In this document: positions 49,336 through 62,500 of the stretch, one piece after another | How positions within the stretch are numbered: the stretch's first letter is position 1 | How the letters are laid out: every line of letters starts with the position of its first letter | Origin: Turnera subulata | Lineage: Eukaryota; Streptophyta; Magnoliopsida; Malpighiales; Passifloraceae | Length of the DNA: 64,000 nt | Reading direction: 5' to 3' | NCBI GenBank assembly: GCA_028386065.3 | Contig: JAKUCV010000426.1 | Location: 65,816 to 129,815, forward strand | Notes under the pieces: generated by a model | What the model was told of the DNA's origin: nothing | Databases searched by the model: none | What the model saw: the letters and a program-made list of their open reading frames with translations, nothing else | Position numbers and translations under genes: made by a program

Positions 49336-50557
49336 ACTGCTCTTGCTGTTAATGCTATTTTTTAATCTGTGCAATTGAGGTAAGTACACAAGTGCAACTT
49401 TTTTACTAATGAACACAGGGATAATCCTACTGTGCTGAATAGCTAGTCCTGTTAAAAACTCAATAATTATTTCATCCTTTTGCTTGTGAAAACAGATGGA
49501 GAAAAGTTGAAGACTTGGCTGCTAAACTTTTGCAATGGCATCAAGTGATTCTGTCTACTGTATCTTGTTCAATTTTTGTAACTTCCAACTGTTAATTGTC
49601 TACCTTTTATCAAGTGTAGATTTTTGCAATGTTGTAGCTGCCGACCGGTTTTTGTATATGAACCTCAAGGTCATCTCCTCTGTTTTTGTATACGTATATC
49701 TAACATTGTGGAACAAGTTTCTGCTTATGTACTATTATGTGTGATTTCGTAGTCTTGCCTTGTTGGAAGAATGTGAAAAGATGGGGTAGTCATAGAACTA
49801 ACGAGTAGTTTAGACGTCGTTTTGTTCTCATTGATTCTCCAGAATTATGTTGGATTTGGTCTGGTGGCTTAAAATGGCAGCAGGATTTTGGAATGCAAAT
49901 TAAGTTCCAGCTTCAAGCCATAATGATTAGATCCATTATCCATACAACGATTATTTAAATTCCAAAGTTCTACTAAGTGGGCAAATATTTCCAACACTGC
50001 ATGGAATTTAACCAGTTGGCTTGGCGGAATTGTCTAAAAAGATCTATCCAATTACCTTACAAGATTCAAGTTCTGTTTATTGGAAAAAAAAAAAACAAAG
50101 CAAATTTAATTCATGTCCTGGAAATCCTCTAAGAAATCCTATTGCAGTATATATTGTGTGTGTTTTTTTTTTTTGATAACAGTGTTAATTGTTAAATTAA
50201 TTCTACAACCGAAGACATTAAATGTTTTACTTTTATGTACATTTTCCGGCTGGGATTTTTTTTGAGGGTGGAAATCGTTATATGCGAACATATATAGCCA
50301 CTGGTTTCTAAAACCTGTTCAAAAAAATACTAGTTTCTAAAACTTTTAATTTAATAAATAATTTAATTTAGGGAATAGTAGAGAGAAAGAAGAGTGCCAC
50401 GTACTTGGTTTTTGGCGGTTGAGACTTAAAACAGTTGCAATCGTCGGCTAACTTCAACCTCTCATTCTTCTTTCACTCCCTAAGATATAAAACAAACCAA
50501 GAAGCCAAAGATTGGTCTTTTGGAGAAGAAAGAGAGATACAGGCGAAGCCTACACCA
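49336..50557. other. Intergenic between the CDCA7-like and APE1-like genes
   Basis: First the 3' region of the CDCA7-like gene, then AT-rich DNA, then the APE1-like promoter with CCACGTAC (about 50397), a G-box-like core often found in light-regulated genes. No other gene is seen. Confidence 0.5.
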
Positions 50558-53416
50558 ATGAAAGCCATAATACCTTCATCATCATTAGCAGTAACAGCAG
50601 CAAAAGAAACCATCTTCCACTCCCCAAACAACAGCAGCAACTTATTCCATGGCCAGTTTGGGATAACATGCAACCAGAGCCGTGGCTTCGCCCTCTCTGC
50701 TCGTGCACGTCTAACCCCACCAAGACATGCTCCTTCTCTGGACTTAATAAGACAGAGTACTCGACAGCAGGGTTTGAAACTGGTGTTTGTTCCTAAAGCT
50801 GCTGATTCTACTACTCAGCCTTCTACTACTACTGTCCCTGCTGGCAAAACTGTTGTTCCTGATGATGAGTTCACTCTTGCTAAGGTTAGCTTATCTTTTG
50901 TTTGATGAATTGTCCGTTTCTTGCAAATGGGTTTTCTGGTTTTTTACCATTAAGGGTCGTGATCTTTGTTAATTGTTTTGCTGCTGGGTGGCCATCGGTG
51001 CTCAAGTGTTCATTAGTTTCTCCAGGCATGGTTTTTTGGGATAACAAACTGCGTTTGTTCTTATATTCGCCAAGCAATCAAACAACTAAACATTTTCCTG
51101 ATGAGTCGCATATCTTATTTGGAACTAACATTAATGAGTATATTCTAATGAATTGGTGTTACCTACTGTTTTGCAGGTGTCATTTGGTGTCATTGGGTTG
51201 GGTGTTGGTGTTTCACTCCTGTCGTGAGTTCTCTAGCCTAGAGTGATTGTTAGATACTCCATAATGATTTATGTTTGATTAAATATTTTGCTTGGTCTAT
51301 AGGTATGGATTTGGGGCCTATTTTAATATCCTCCCAGGATCTGAATGGTCAGCAATAATGCTTACATATGGCTTCCCTCTAGCTATAATTGGTATGGCTC
51401 TCAAGGTAATTTGTTTCTTCCTTGTGTTTGGGACTGCATTGCCATCGTTTGAACAAATATCATAGGACCATTTGTATTGTGCTTCGTCTTACTATGCTGT
51501 TTTATACTGCAATCTAATTCTAACTCATATATGTCTAAATTAGCATGATAATGGTAGAATTCAAGATTAATTGGTTAATTCTGTTTTGCTGATATGTTTA
51601 CTTGAGATTTACTTCTGTTTCTCCGGTTCCCTGTGGTTCTGCTATTAGATTTCTTTCCCAGGATGGTTTTATCTTATACATTTTTTCAATCATCAATTGC
51701 GTTATTGTAGTCTCATGAAAGTGTTCTTGCTTTGCTTTCCCCCTAAATGCAGTATGCTGAACTAAAGCCGGTGCCTTGCTTGACTTACACTGATGCCCAA
51801 TCGTTAAGGGAAAAGTACGCAACTCCCATTCTTAAACAGGTAGTTCCATCATCTGGACTCTGGAATCTGGATCCACTTTTCACTGATAAATGAGAGATCA
51901 AAGAAATACAGTTTATGCTTTTGCTAGGGTGCATGAACCACGATATACCCACATTGAATTTATAAATACTGGTGGCAAATACAGTGACTCCTTGTTTCTT
52001 AATTAGGTCAGGAATGATGTTATAAGATACCGATATGGAGATGAGCAGCATTTGGATGAAGCATTAAAGCGAATTTTCCAGTATGGTCAGGTACGTTATG
52101 TAACTTCTGTATAAGCTCGTGAGGGTTTTCCATATTCTGCTGTATCCACAGAAACAGAACATCCACTCTCAGAAGTCCATTCTTTCTCTTGTTTAGATCA
52201 GAACACAGCTGATCAAACCAATGAATAATGTAGGAGATGGTTTCTTGAATCTAAAATGATGGCATTTCTTGGCAGTAGGATTATGTAATTGTTTCCAGTG
52301 ATAGAGAAATTGCAGCATTTAAAATTTATCTGAAAACCAATTCGGTGATGCTCCAGTAGGACAACCAGATATGTGGGTCTTTTTATGCAACTATCCTAGG
52401 GCATATTGTGCGTTCATTTGTTGAAGCTTTAATGTTACATTCTTTCTTTCGCTTTTCATTTCAGGGTGGAGGAATTGCAAGGAGGAGTGCACCTGTATTA
52501 CAAATGATTCGTGAAGAAGTATGTTTAATAGTTTGGTTCTATTTTTTTTTTTTTAAAATTGCTGATGTCCTTCTAGTACTACATTCCTATTGGTTGGAAA
52601 TTTCTTGAGTCATTGAAACGAGGAGATCACCACTTACCAAGACTTTTTTTTTTTTTTTTATATGAGACCACCAGGACATTACTGTAGATTATCTGAGGCC
52701 CTTACCTGTTATTTTTATATTAATCCATTCTCAGTCTTTCTGGTTATTAGGTTTCATTTTCCACGTCTTAAATTCATGAAAATGAGACTTTTCACCACCT
52801 CTGCACGAATATAGTGATTTACTCTTGCTTCTGCATGTATTCGTCTTGATGAAGTATTCAGTTGGTTGGTATGAATCTGATTTTGCTCTGATAAGTGTTA
52901 CCTGGTCCCAGGTAACAGAAGATGGCAAATACTGTCTAGTTCTGGTCTTTGAGGCAAAAGATTTACAGCTTTCAGACTTTGAGAAAAGACAGGTAAATAG
53001 TTGCTTGAGTTTGAAAGAACCTGTCTTGATGAAGGGTACTGTAAATTTGTGAGCAGCGGCTGCTCTCATAACTATTGCCTGACATTCTTGTATTTCTTTT
53101 TTGTCTGTTTTGAATTAATAATTTTTAGAAGACTGCATTCTGATCTTCTGTTTGAATGTTGATTTTTTCTTTCAGGCGAAATTTACGTCATTCTTTGGGC
53201 CAGACATCACAGCTGAAGTTGGTAAGTTTAATGTTTGAATGTTTCAACTTAAGCATAAAACGTTTGATGGGCTCACGAGCAAAAGACACAGAGTTGCTTA
53301 TTTCTCGAGATTTGTGAATAAAGCTTATTACGTCGTGGCTTGCAGGGAAGGGTGAGAATGATCAATATGAAGTCCGACTTATTTCCAACTTAACTGCCAA
53401 CGCTTCGTCTTCATGA
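50558..53416 (+). CDS. APE1: APE1-like chloroplast protein (DUF2854), 9 exons
   Basis: Exons 50558-50884, 51177-51223, 51303-51405, 51753-51839, 52007-52090, 52465-52518, 52912-52992, 53176-53221 and 53346-53416 sum to 900 bp, 299 residues. The first ~90 residues are Ser/Thr/Arg-rich and poor in acid, a typical chloroplast transit peptide. Two hydrophobic segments follow (about 108-130 and 137-158: VSFGVIGLGVGVSLLSYGFG, then IMLTYGFPLAIIGMAL). The rest is a soluble domain with YGDEQHLDEAL and GGGIARRSAPVLQMIREE. This matches my memory of APE1, acclimation of photosynthesis to environment, a thylakoid protein shared with cyanobacteria whose loss impairs adjustment to changing light. The biochemical activity is unknown. 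The name rests on recalled family features and on its position beside the CDCA7-like gene, as in Arabidopsis. Confidence 0.8.
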
Positions 53417-56400
53417 AGTGCTTGATGACATACATCCACTATTGTTCTATACACCCGTGGCTTTGCGTAAGTTTTGTACTTCTGATGATGCTTAGATCTT
53501 GTATTCAGGTGATTTCTTTTGCATATAATGTAAAGTTTTGATGAAACGTACATACATGTTATAAAATCAATTAGAAGACCAAACAGTTATTTGATTAGAC
53601 ATCGCATGGTTTCAATTCAATACTGTATAAAGCTGACAAGATTTTAAGCAAAGCTGATGTTCATTAGATATCTGATTGGTAGACATTGCAGAACTCTAGA
53701 TGCTTACCCTGCATTGCCGTCAAGGACTGTTATTCCTTGGCATGAACCCTGATCCATATATGAAAAGTAGAATGGAGATTAAGATAAAGAGGTGGCTTAA
53801 TTAGTGTGTCAGTGTTAACACGGATATGACTGCATTTATTCTTAAGTTTTTTTTCTTTTGTGAAAGCATTCTTGAAGGTTGTGGACAACATACTGGCTCC
53901 AAAAGATTATGAATCCCCCTGGTATCTTCGCACCAAATGAAGAAAAATGATCAAGAAGTTATAAACCACAAGGCCGCATAAAATGGAAGAAAGTAGGCAA
54001 GTCTGTAATTAACTAATAGTGGGTCAATATTGGAATTAGAATAGAGTTCTTACAGGTTACAAAAATACGATATTATCATTAAGATTAGTCTAGATATGAG
54101 CTCAAGCAGACCAAAAATTGGAAGCTTTCTGTAAGCGTAAGCATTTGCCTTTGCACACTGATAGGGTCAAAGGAGAAGCATGATATGATTAAAAGCATTT
54201 TAAGCTTGTTATATTATGCTTAACAGTGTCATAATTCTCCATGGGTATTTAATATAATTTTGGAAATGCTTCAAAAATCAGACATCTCTCTCAGTTTCAT
54301 TTACGATTCAACAACCTGGAGAGATCCTCTTAATTTCCAAGCTCTTATTGCCACAAGTAGCGTTTATCTTGTCTAAACGTCTCTTTGGTTGAATGTCTTC
54401 CTGCGCTTCATATTCATCAGATGCTTAATATTGTGGGTACAAACTTTCACTTTATTCCTTTATCGGTAAAAAAATTTGTAGGTGAAAGTTTTGTTTGTGG
54501 AGGAGATATGAGGCAAGAGGGCTAGCCTTCCAATTATATCTCTCTCTGTTTTTTCCCTTTTGATCTTAAACACTAAAGCCACAAACTAAGCCATCGTACA
54601 CGTGAACCCAAAGCTGTCAGTCATTTCAGCATAGCCATGAACATAACACCACTAATCAACTACAGGCTACAGCAATAAACTAGTACAAAACAAGAACCAA
54701 CAATGAGAGTACACTAGTTTTCCTCATATTCCCCACCACGCACAAAATTCATGCATGACGTGACAGTCCCTCTCTAGAGATGCGATCTGAATCCCACCTC
54801 TAGTCACTACCTAGCTCTCTTTTAGCACCCTTTGAGACTAGGAAGAAAGCTGCTCTTCTTTCTTGGTTTGTGCTTCTCTCTTTGCCTTTTTCTCATCCAT
54901 GATAAACACCCACCTTGTCTGCAGCTTATGATGCTGATGCAGCTTCGCATTTGTTCATCACCTTTTTGCTTTCTTTCCACTTTTCCAATACTGTCTACTT
55001 TTGTTGTTTCTTCTTTCTCCTTTGTTTCTTTTGCTAGATTCTGCACCCAAACGTTCATTTTACTTTGTCATATAATTGCGTCAAATAAGCATAATGTTGT
55101 TCTCAAAGAATACAAATCTTTGTTGCCAGCATAAGAAATGGCTGTACTTTATGTGAAAAACCAAAATAAAACTGTTTTACTAAGCACCGGATAACCTACA
55201 ATGTAATTTGATCAGTCTAGTACTGTGGGTTAGCACCTAGAAGACAAACTGATCAGACTGAGCCAGTCAATGTCAGTTCAGGCAATACTGTACCAATCTC
55301 AAATAGTTTAATATATAACACCTAGAAGAGAAACGTTAAAAAAGAATTCTGGCTTCTGCTAATCCCAACTTTGTCTTGTCAGGGTCAAATAAAGGGGTTA
55401 TGCCTCGATTATGAATGCATGGTGATAGGAATTACGTGGAATTTTGTATCGCATGTACAGTACGGCGATTCCTATTGTTGTGTGACCTGCCATGAAAACA
55501 CAATGGCTATCTTGTCCAAAAAGAAGCAAAGAAACTGAAAAAGGCAGCCAAATGCCTATGCCTTTTTCCGTTGAGTACTGCAAAGAATCAAACTGAAGCA
55601 AAGATATAGAAAAAGAGGACAAAGGAAGCCAAGTATCTTCAATGTGACCACGTAAAACAAACAGAAGAGCAAGAAAAGAGCGGAAAAAAGAGAGTTAATG
55701 TCATGGACATGAAAAAAAAGGGAAAAGAGCTGATATATCTTGCTTCAAGAAGCGTTTCATCAGTAGCTTTTTTCTTAAAAAAAATAATAACGTGTGCTAG
55801 GTAGCTTTGCTGAAAAATCTGTGCTTGCTTTTAAAGAAGCACAGCTGAGCTGTTGCCGGAAGAAAATGTTTTTGAAAATCCTGTGCATCAATTGCATTGA
55901 AGGTAAGTAAGGGGACCAATTGCTTTGTTTGTCAATGTGAGGGACCAATTACAGTTCATGGTAGTAACACCCCAACAACGATTTCTGGCATAAAGTTAAA
56001 GATTTGTGCAGGTGATCCTATGGAAATTTTAATAAAACATCCTATGCCATTTCAGGAAGATATCAAGAACATCAGGTGACCATGTGGTTCTGGTAGCAAG
56101 TAACTCTACACTACAGGGACCAATTCAGCATTATTAGTTTCCCCCCACAAATCCTATGGGCCTTCTTCTACAGCGACTGTGCAGTGAAGAAACAATGGGG
56201 GGCCATCATCCACCAAGCGTATTTTATGAGATGGCCCCCACGTTGAAGTGAATGTGGGCTCACAAACCCACGACACGAACCCCCCCGGCTCTTGCATGAT
56301 TTGATTTATCTTTGGCAACCCTTTTCTTTAATTTGTATCCTTAATATGGTCCCCGTACTAGGAAAATCTGCAAATGGATGATCCACAACAACCAGCATGG

Positions 56401-56496
56401 CATGAAGAAAGAAGGGCAAAATCCTGCCTCGTTGGTTTTATTGTTATTATGGTTCTGTAGGCATTTCTCTCAAGGGAGCCTTTTGGCAGTGACAGG
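53417..56496. other. 3-kb intergenic region, no gene recognised
   Basis: AT-rich, with no exon chain. The 300-bp open frame at 54832-55134 is hydrophobic and composition-driven. Between 55910 and 56130 GGGACCAATT occurs three times. A GC-richer patch at 56150-56290 ends in CCCCCC and has no recognised content. A non-coding RNA cannot be excluded. Confidence 0.4.
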
Positions 56497-57852
56497 CTAA
56501 AATGGATGGAGAACAAAAAAGGAACCCAGATAAAAGACAGAAGTATGTTCAGTGGCCAAAATTTCAAAATTCTGCAATAAATGCAACAAAAGTTGTCAAA
56601 CTTGTAAGCTGAGAATTGCAGTGGATGAAACCAATATCTTCTTTTTCATGCAAAAAAGTAGGGGTAATTAAGAACTGTATTTGAATCATTATATTTAGGA
56701 GGTAAAAATTGATACTGAATATGATCCCATTAAAAAAATTGTTGATCTTAAAGAGCAATGTAACAAAACTAGTGAAGCTGATATACTTTAATGGCTCAGT
56801 AACAAGACAACATACCTGGTCTTCAGTTTTTGAGTTTTGGTTACAATTAGGAGAGTCTTCAGCTTCTGCTTCACATCTTTTCAGTGATCTCTCTATAATT
56901 GAAGGGGTTGAAGTAGGGCTAGGACTACTTGAACTAAGGTCATGTGGGGTGCTTTGAGTCCCAACGTCTCTAGTCATGCCCTCCATTTTATCTTCTACAC
57001 TCACAGAAGAAAGGATACAACCAGAAAAACTCTGTAACAACTAAAAAACATACCATACTTGAAGTAGAAAAACTGGAAAAGAACAAAAAAAAACAAGTGA
57101 AGCGGTTAAGTAAAAACCTTTGATGGGAAAATGAGTAATATCATCTTGTGTGGCAACAGCAGTGGATTTTGCATGGATTTGCCTTGAATGGGAGGGATTA
57201 TAAACAAGAGGTGCAGACATTGTTATCCTGTTTGTTAAGTTACGAAATGATCTCCCACTCAGTGTTTTGGCTGACAAACACTCCATTGGTACTTCTCCTG
57301 AAAGTGGGTTACATATGTACTTCTCTGCTTCATTCCACTTGGAATGTAAAGCAAAACCATCTGGTGAGTAGCAGTCCCAACTGTTATAACACCCTGACCT
57401 TGCTTGCAATGCTGCATAATCAAATACTTAGTCCTCATTAACTATCATCTAAATGTTTAGGCAAAAAAAAAATTATGTGTAAGAACTTAATCAAGTCACT
57501 TACCTTTGAGAGCAGTGGTGAAGGAGTATGTAGATGGGTCAATTTCTTCTGCAAACAAGATAGGATGCATAATCTCATTGAAGGTGAAGCTTAGTTTACT
57601 TTGCATGAAAGAAAGAACTAAAAGAACGAGAGGGGAACAGTAAAGGGTACCTTTAAAAGCATAGCCAGGAGATGAGGCAGTGCTAGAAATGGTCACACTG
57701 GACCGAAAAGACTCTCTGAAACTTCTGATATGCGATCCTGAAAACCTTCTCGATCTTGTGTTCTCCCGACTGATCTGAGCCCTCATGGTCCATTCTCTTA
57801 GATGCAACTCTTGCTCCTCTAGTCTTCTAGAACCATATGGAGATTGTTCCAT
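56497..57852 (-). CDS. Plant-specific protein of unknown function (At5g16030-like), 5 exons
   Basis: Exons 57651-57852, 57504-57548, 57118-57411, 56816-56994 and, less surely, 56497-56571 keep phase and give about 264 residues. No enzyme or fold is recognised. The N-terminus is basic and Ser/Arg-rich with many possible phosphosites (RSRRFSGSHIRSFRESFRSS). The middle holds the conserved-looking GCYNSWDCYSPDGFALHSKW and EKYICNPLSGEVPMECLSAK. The fourth exon is Ser/Pro-rich and acidic. No membrane segment is seen in the first four exons. It seems related to an Arabidopsis protein of unknown role beside the RCC1 and 14-3-3 genes (memory). The last exon is the weak point: a read-through of intron 4 would give a longer hydrophobic tail instead. 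Confidence 0.65.
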
Positions 57853-57964
57853 TGAAAAGCCTTAAATGATGAATGTTTAGAGAATTGAAGCATATATATT
57901 ATATATATATACACATAGGCACTTTTGAAGTCTATATATAGTAGTGTTTTTTGCCTATCAACTT

Positions 57965-57987
57965 GCCGCAGCCTTTATAGCTGCGGC
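57965..57987. other. Perfect 8-bp inverted repeat upstream of the At5g16030-like gene
   Basis: GCCGCAGC and its complement GCTGCGGC are separated by seven A/T-rich bases, about 110 bp upstream of the ATG and near a TATATA stretch (57894-57911). It stands out as a GC island in AT-rich DNA. It could be a hairpin in the leader or a palindromic factor site. Confidence 0.5.
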
Positions 57988-57989
57988 TA

Positions 57990-60900
57990 TATATATGTAT
58001 TGTGATTTGCTGCCACATCAGTTTCTAAGTGTTAAAACAGACCAGACAATGAGGAGAATTTCTTGCGAGGAATTTAGATTGGTTTGAATCACACCAGTGC
58101 GTGGAGTACATGGCCTGTAGTGTACACCAACCTTGTCACATGTAATATGTATGTGTGACATTGTATGTTGATGTAAAATTACTGATATTTTGTTAAATAA
58201 AGTATTTGCTCTAATTTCAAAATCTTTTTTTCTGGTAAAAAAGGAAGTTAGAGGCTTATTCTTCACTACTCAGCTTCATTGTGTTTACTCATTGTCCCTC
58301 AAGAGTTTTATCTGGAATCACAGGTAGAGTAACAGAGAGCATATAATCATAAACAAATATTTTTTTTTTCTGAAATACTGTCCTAGTCCATTTTATCAAA
58401 ATATATTAGGAAAATCTTTACTTCATGCCATCCTCTATCAACCGCTGGTCCTGTTTCTAAAATCATGCAGTGGAGTAATCAAAAAGTCAAATTTAGTAAT
58501 TTTTATACGAATCTAGTTATTTTTTTACTCTTTTCCGTGGAAATAATTTTCATTGAAACGATGATGTAGAGCAAGGATGAATTTGCCAAGCCACTACCTT
58601 GAAGATTGCATGTTAAAGAGTATCCCTCTCCACTCATTCTCATTCTAACTTTTTGTGCTAGCTATCATATACTGAATAGCATAAAACCTGTAGTGCAATA
58701 TCTTCTTCCAGCTTTACACCAATTTGGTGCCTTTTGCCCAAGCTAGAAAAGATTCTGTATGGCAGAAATGACAATATTTTGTTCAGACTTCAGTGTTTGC
58801 TAGTTTCAAATTACAAAGCACATCTAGAAATTCAGAAAACCACATTTTTTTCTTTCCAGTGACAATCATACACGATGGACATGACTTCTGCCTAATCATG
58901 TAAAAGTGTTTGTAGCATTCATTAGTGTTTTATTCTAGCTAGAGCATAATAATTCTTCAACAAAAGGAATTTAATCGGGGATTTAATTCATTTTCATGGT
59001 AGGGCATATATATAACATCTTGTTTTTATGTCCGTCTCTTTAAGGGCACCTTTTACATAAATGTAAGCCGTGGCCACCTGCGCTATAGTGCCATTACCTC
59101 TCCTGTTATCATTCTTTTCCACAGGCAATTGCTTACCAGGTAGGTACCATTATTGTACGGGAACACTGCTCATGATTCATACAGCTTGGGCCCCGAGTAA
59201 CAGCAAGCAACTGTGTGTGTGCGCGTAGGATCATGACCCAATTAGTAAGGGTGGGATCATGACTTAATTGCATTTCTTCTAACTGCAAACTTTTTTTTGT
59301 GGAACTTCTAACTGCAAACTTGAATTGCTTTTGCATGTGCATAGCATTTTGTCCTGCTCCATAGATGATAGAAACTTGTAAAGGGAGAAGACAATTTTTT
59401 TTTGTTTCTTGGCTTGTAATATATGAAGAAAGCCTGCACTACATATTAAGTCCTCCAGGATGTATTACTAGCATTGAGTCTTGGTGACCAGTATTTGTGC
59501 GGTATTGCTGGAAAATAGGAAAAGTTCATTTATGAATGGGTTTTGATCATGAATAGGGAGATGCTTAAATGTTAACTAATATATATACTTTAAACGGTAA
59601 ACCAACAAACAGGGGTGCCCTCTTAGTAAGGTATATTATATATCTTTGGCATCACTGTCCAAATTTCTGAAAAAAGGAACCCAAATAGAGAGGAAACAAA
59701 AAACAAAGCGAGAATAAAATTTTGTTTTCAAAACTGCATAGTTTGGAATTATTGTGACAACTTGCATCAATCATTTGCTGCAACTAGCTAGACAAAATCA
59801 AAGTGAATCTTAAAAACCAACTGCTTGAATTCGTGTACAAGCAACAACTGGTTATATTGGATCAATTAGAATATAATTTTTTTTTGTGAAATCATAAGAC
59901 AGCATACAACATGAAATCTTAGTTATAAGGTTTAATATGAATTGAAAATTCGAACTGGGTCAAAAATATTTTGGAAAAGATAGACACCCACCACGAGAAA
60001 CAAGTGTATTATTTGATTATGAGTTCCTGAGGCGAGGAGGCTGATCATCTCCCTCCCTGGAAGCCATTTCATGAGATTACTACACTTAGGGGATATGAGC
60101 TAACAACTAGATATGGTAGATAACTAGATATCACTGTACGTTTAGTCCTTTTCAATAGGGTTATTTGGATAATCTGAAAGAAAGGAAAAGGGGTAGAGAT
60201 ATAGCAGAAGGGAATAAGAGTGTGTTTTTGTGGTTGTGCATGATCATTGTCCATGTGCATGTGCTGCTGCTGCTGTGGTGTATGCGAAGTTGATTGGCAT
60301 CATCTCCCTGTAAGTGAAGGAAAAGATAAGGGTCCCTCCATTTCCATCTATATTATAGGAGCAGGCGGGTCCCGTACCTAGGGCTCATCATGGCCATCAG
60401 TTTTGTCTGATGTGCATGCAATGTAGGTTTCATTGACAGGGATGGGTTGTTGTGGTTGCCAGTACCGTGGTTTGGTCGATGTCCATCATCTGCTAGTCTG
60501 CTTCATTTAATCGCTAAAGTTTCTCCAAGATAGATATATCCTTTTTCCTGTTTTTTGGAGTCCACAGGTGTGCCAGACGTATATTTTCCTGACTCGTGGA
60601 GCAAAATGCTTATGTTGCGCCTCTCACATGGACAACCCCGAATCACTTCAACCACAAGGACCATTATGATATTCTTTACATCTTTAGACTTTAGAGTGCC
60701 TTAATTTCTATTGCATACTGTATACTTACCTGCTAAACACACTCTAGTGGTATAATTGATGAGGTGAACCAAATGGCAAGTTGATGGCCAGTATGGTACA
60801 GAATGGCCAATCACAACAATATCATTGCAAACTGCTTGAAGCAGTGTCCCTTGTGATTCTTGAAGGGGACGCGAAGCAATTTATAATACATTGACAACAT

Positions 60901-61440
60901 TCACAGATGTCTCTCCTTTAGCACAAATCCACCATTACTGATGATGTCCTTCACTAAATGCTTATATTTCATTGTGCGTCCTATTAGGTTATTACTTTCT
61001 TATCAGGAACTGTAATCTGACGCCTTGGGCAGAAATCTTTTAGTTCCTAGTGATAAAAATATGAAACCTACAGCTTTTAGTTATAGAGGATAAAAAGCGA
61101 ACATAATAAATTCATAATTCATATCTCAAATCTGTAACAGAAAAACCATGAGAAACTATTGATTGGCTACAGGGTTTCTCTAAAAAGCAACCATAAACAT
61201 AAAGGAGCCACTCTCACTCAAACCAAAGCATAAGGAATAAAAAAAGAAGACACAAGTTCAGGTAGTGTTTCTGGGGGCGATCTCCAGCCCTCTACTGAAA
61301 ATGTTGACTGCCAAAGAAGTGAAACCCCCAACAGCAACCGGAGCTGTCCCAGACATTCATGACCTTTTGGTTCAATACTGTTTGTTCCTCTGGTCAATGA
61401 CACAAAGACAGGGCAAATCAAACTCTGAAGAGGGCAGAAA
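57990..61440. other. 3.4-kb intergenic region, no gene recognised
   Basis: AT-rich, no exon chain. Short direct repeats: AACTTCTAACTGCAAACTT-like at 59270-59325 and a partial repeat of CATCATCTCCCTG-like sequence at 60045 and 60300. The stretch 60200-60480 is less AT-rich and could hold a non-coding transcript, but nothing identifies it. Confidence 0.4.
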
Positions 61441-62198
61441 ACAGCTGTAGCCTTCAAGTCCGCCATCAATTGTTTTTCAACTCATCCAAGCAGGCAATTG
61501 TGGCAATGGCAGTCGCGGTATAGAAGTGATTCCAAGATCCAAAAACTCCGTGACGTGGTAGGCATTCCGTTGGTTCTGAATTCACATTAAGGGGCAAGGT
61601 ACAAAGTCAATCATTAGAAAAAAAATAAAACAGAAAGCAATTCAGTGGACATGAAATAAGCACCACCCTCTCCATTCTTCTGGCCGCAGAAATGAGCACA
61701 ATATATTATTAGGAAGATTAAAGCACGTACAAATTTAACTAGAATGGTGTAGAGACCAAATATACCAGCAAGCAGTGATAGCAAGACCGCTAAAGGCACC
61801 TATGTGGCCTTCAAAAAGAAATCCAGATACAGCATATAGGCATACAATCGAGAAAAAATTCCAACAGCTGAGTGTGATTCAACAAGGCAGCAACAATATC
61901 AACCAGGGAGTACCATTTTCCAGATAGTATAGCTTTGCAGATCCAAAATTTGGAACACACTTGTCTGATTGTGTTGATTTCAATATACATGCGGAGACGC
62001 AGACTCAACACATAGTTCATGTTTTATGTGCCTCACAAAACAGTTTTGTAATCAAGACGTACTTCTTACTCCTTTTTGAGGTTCTTCATAATCTCATAGA
62101 CATAGAAAATATTTGCTATGGCTGCTATACTTAAAGAGATACAATATCCATAACTAGGACCACAAGTATACTTACAGTTCAAAAGATTGATAACTTAC

Positions 62199-62500
62199 CT
62201 TCAAGAGCTTGGTGTTCGCAAGCCAATGTCTTGTGCACCATTACATATGTGAAACTATGGAGCTCAACAAGGACAAAAGAGATCATGATAACCAGAGAAC
62301 ACATCGCAGCCAACTGAAAATCAGGATATTATGTTATGACAATGCTGATGGAGATACTGGCATATAGTACAATGACTAATTAAAACACGCTCTATTTCTT
62401 TCAGAAAAATAGTTCCAAACAAGTACTTACTATATAAGAACATTGATCCAGGATCTGAATTAAACCATGATAACCACCCAATAGCTGGAAAGTATTTTTC
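62199..62500 (-). CDS. Candidate exons of an unresolved membrane-protein gene
   Basis: Two segments with good splice sites join in phase: 62431-62500 (KNTFQLLGGYHGLIQILDQ...) and 62199-62313, with a strongly hydrophobic stretch MCSLVIMISFVLVEL. A further piece at about 61740-61870 could be read in two frames, one ending LYLDFFLKAT, the other running through GHIGAFSGLAITACWYIW. I cannot connect them to one model or name a family. Confidence 0.25.

Noticed and set aside
54832..55134. 100-residue hydrophobic open frame
   Set aside because: Phe/Leu/Ser-rich translation of a pyrimidine tract; no splice partners or known family.
56358..56567. Alternative last exon for the unknown-function gene (frame through GSLERNAYRTIITIKPTR)
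   Set aside because: It does not join in phase to the preceding exon with a plausible acceptor; the 56497-56571 exon does, though that choice is still tentative.
56564..57040. 158-residue minus-strand frame reading through intron 4
   Set aside because: After KTEDQ it becomes Ile/Phe-rich intron translation; a good GT donor sits exactly at the change.
60200..60480. Possible microRNA precursor
   Set aside because: I compared it with the mature plant microRNAs I remember and found no match, and no long near-perfect stem was seen.
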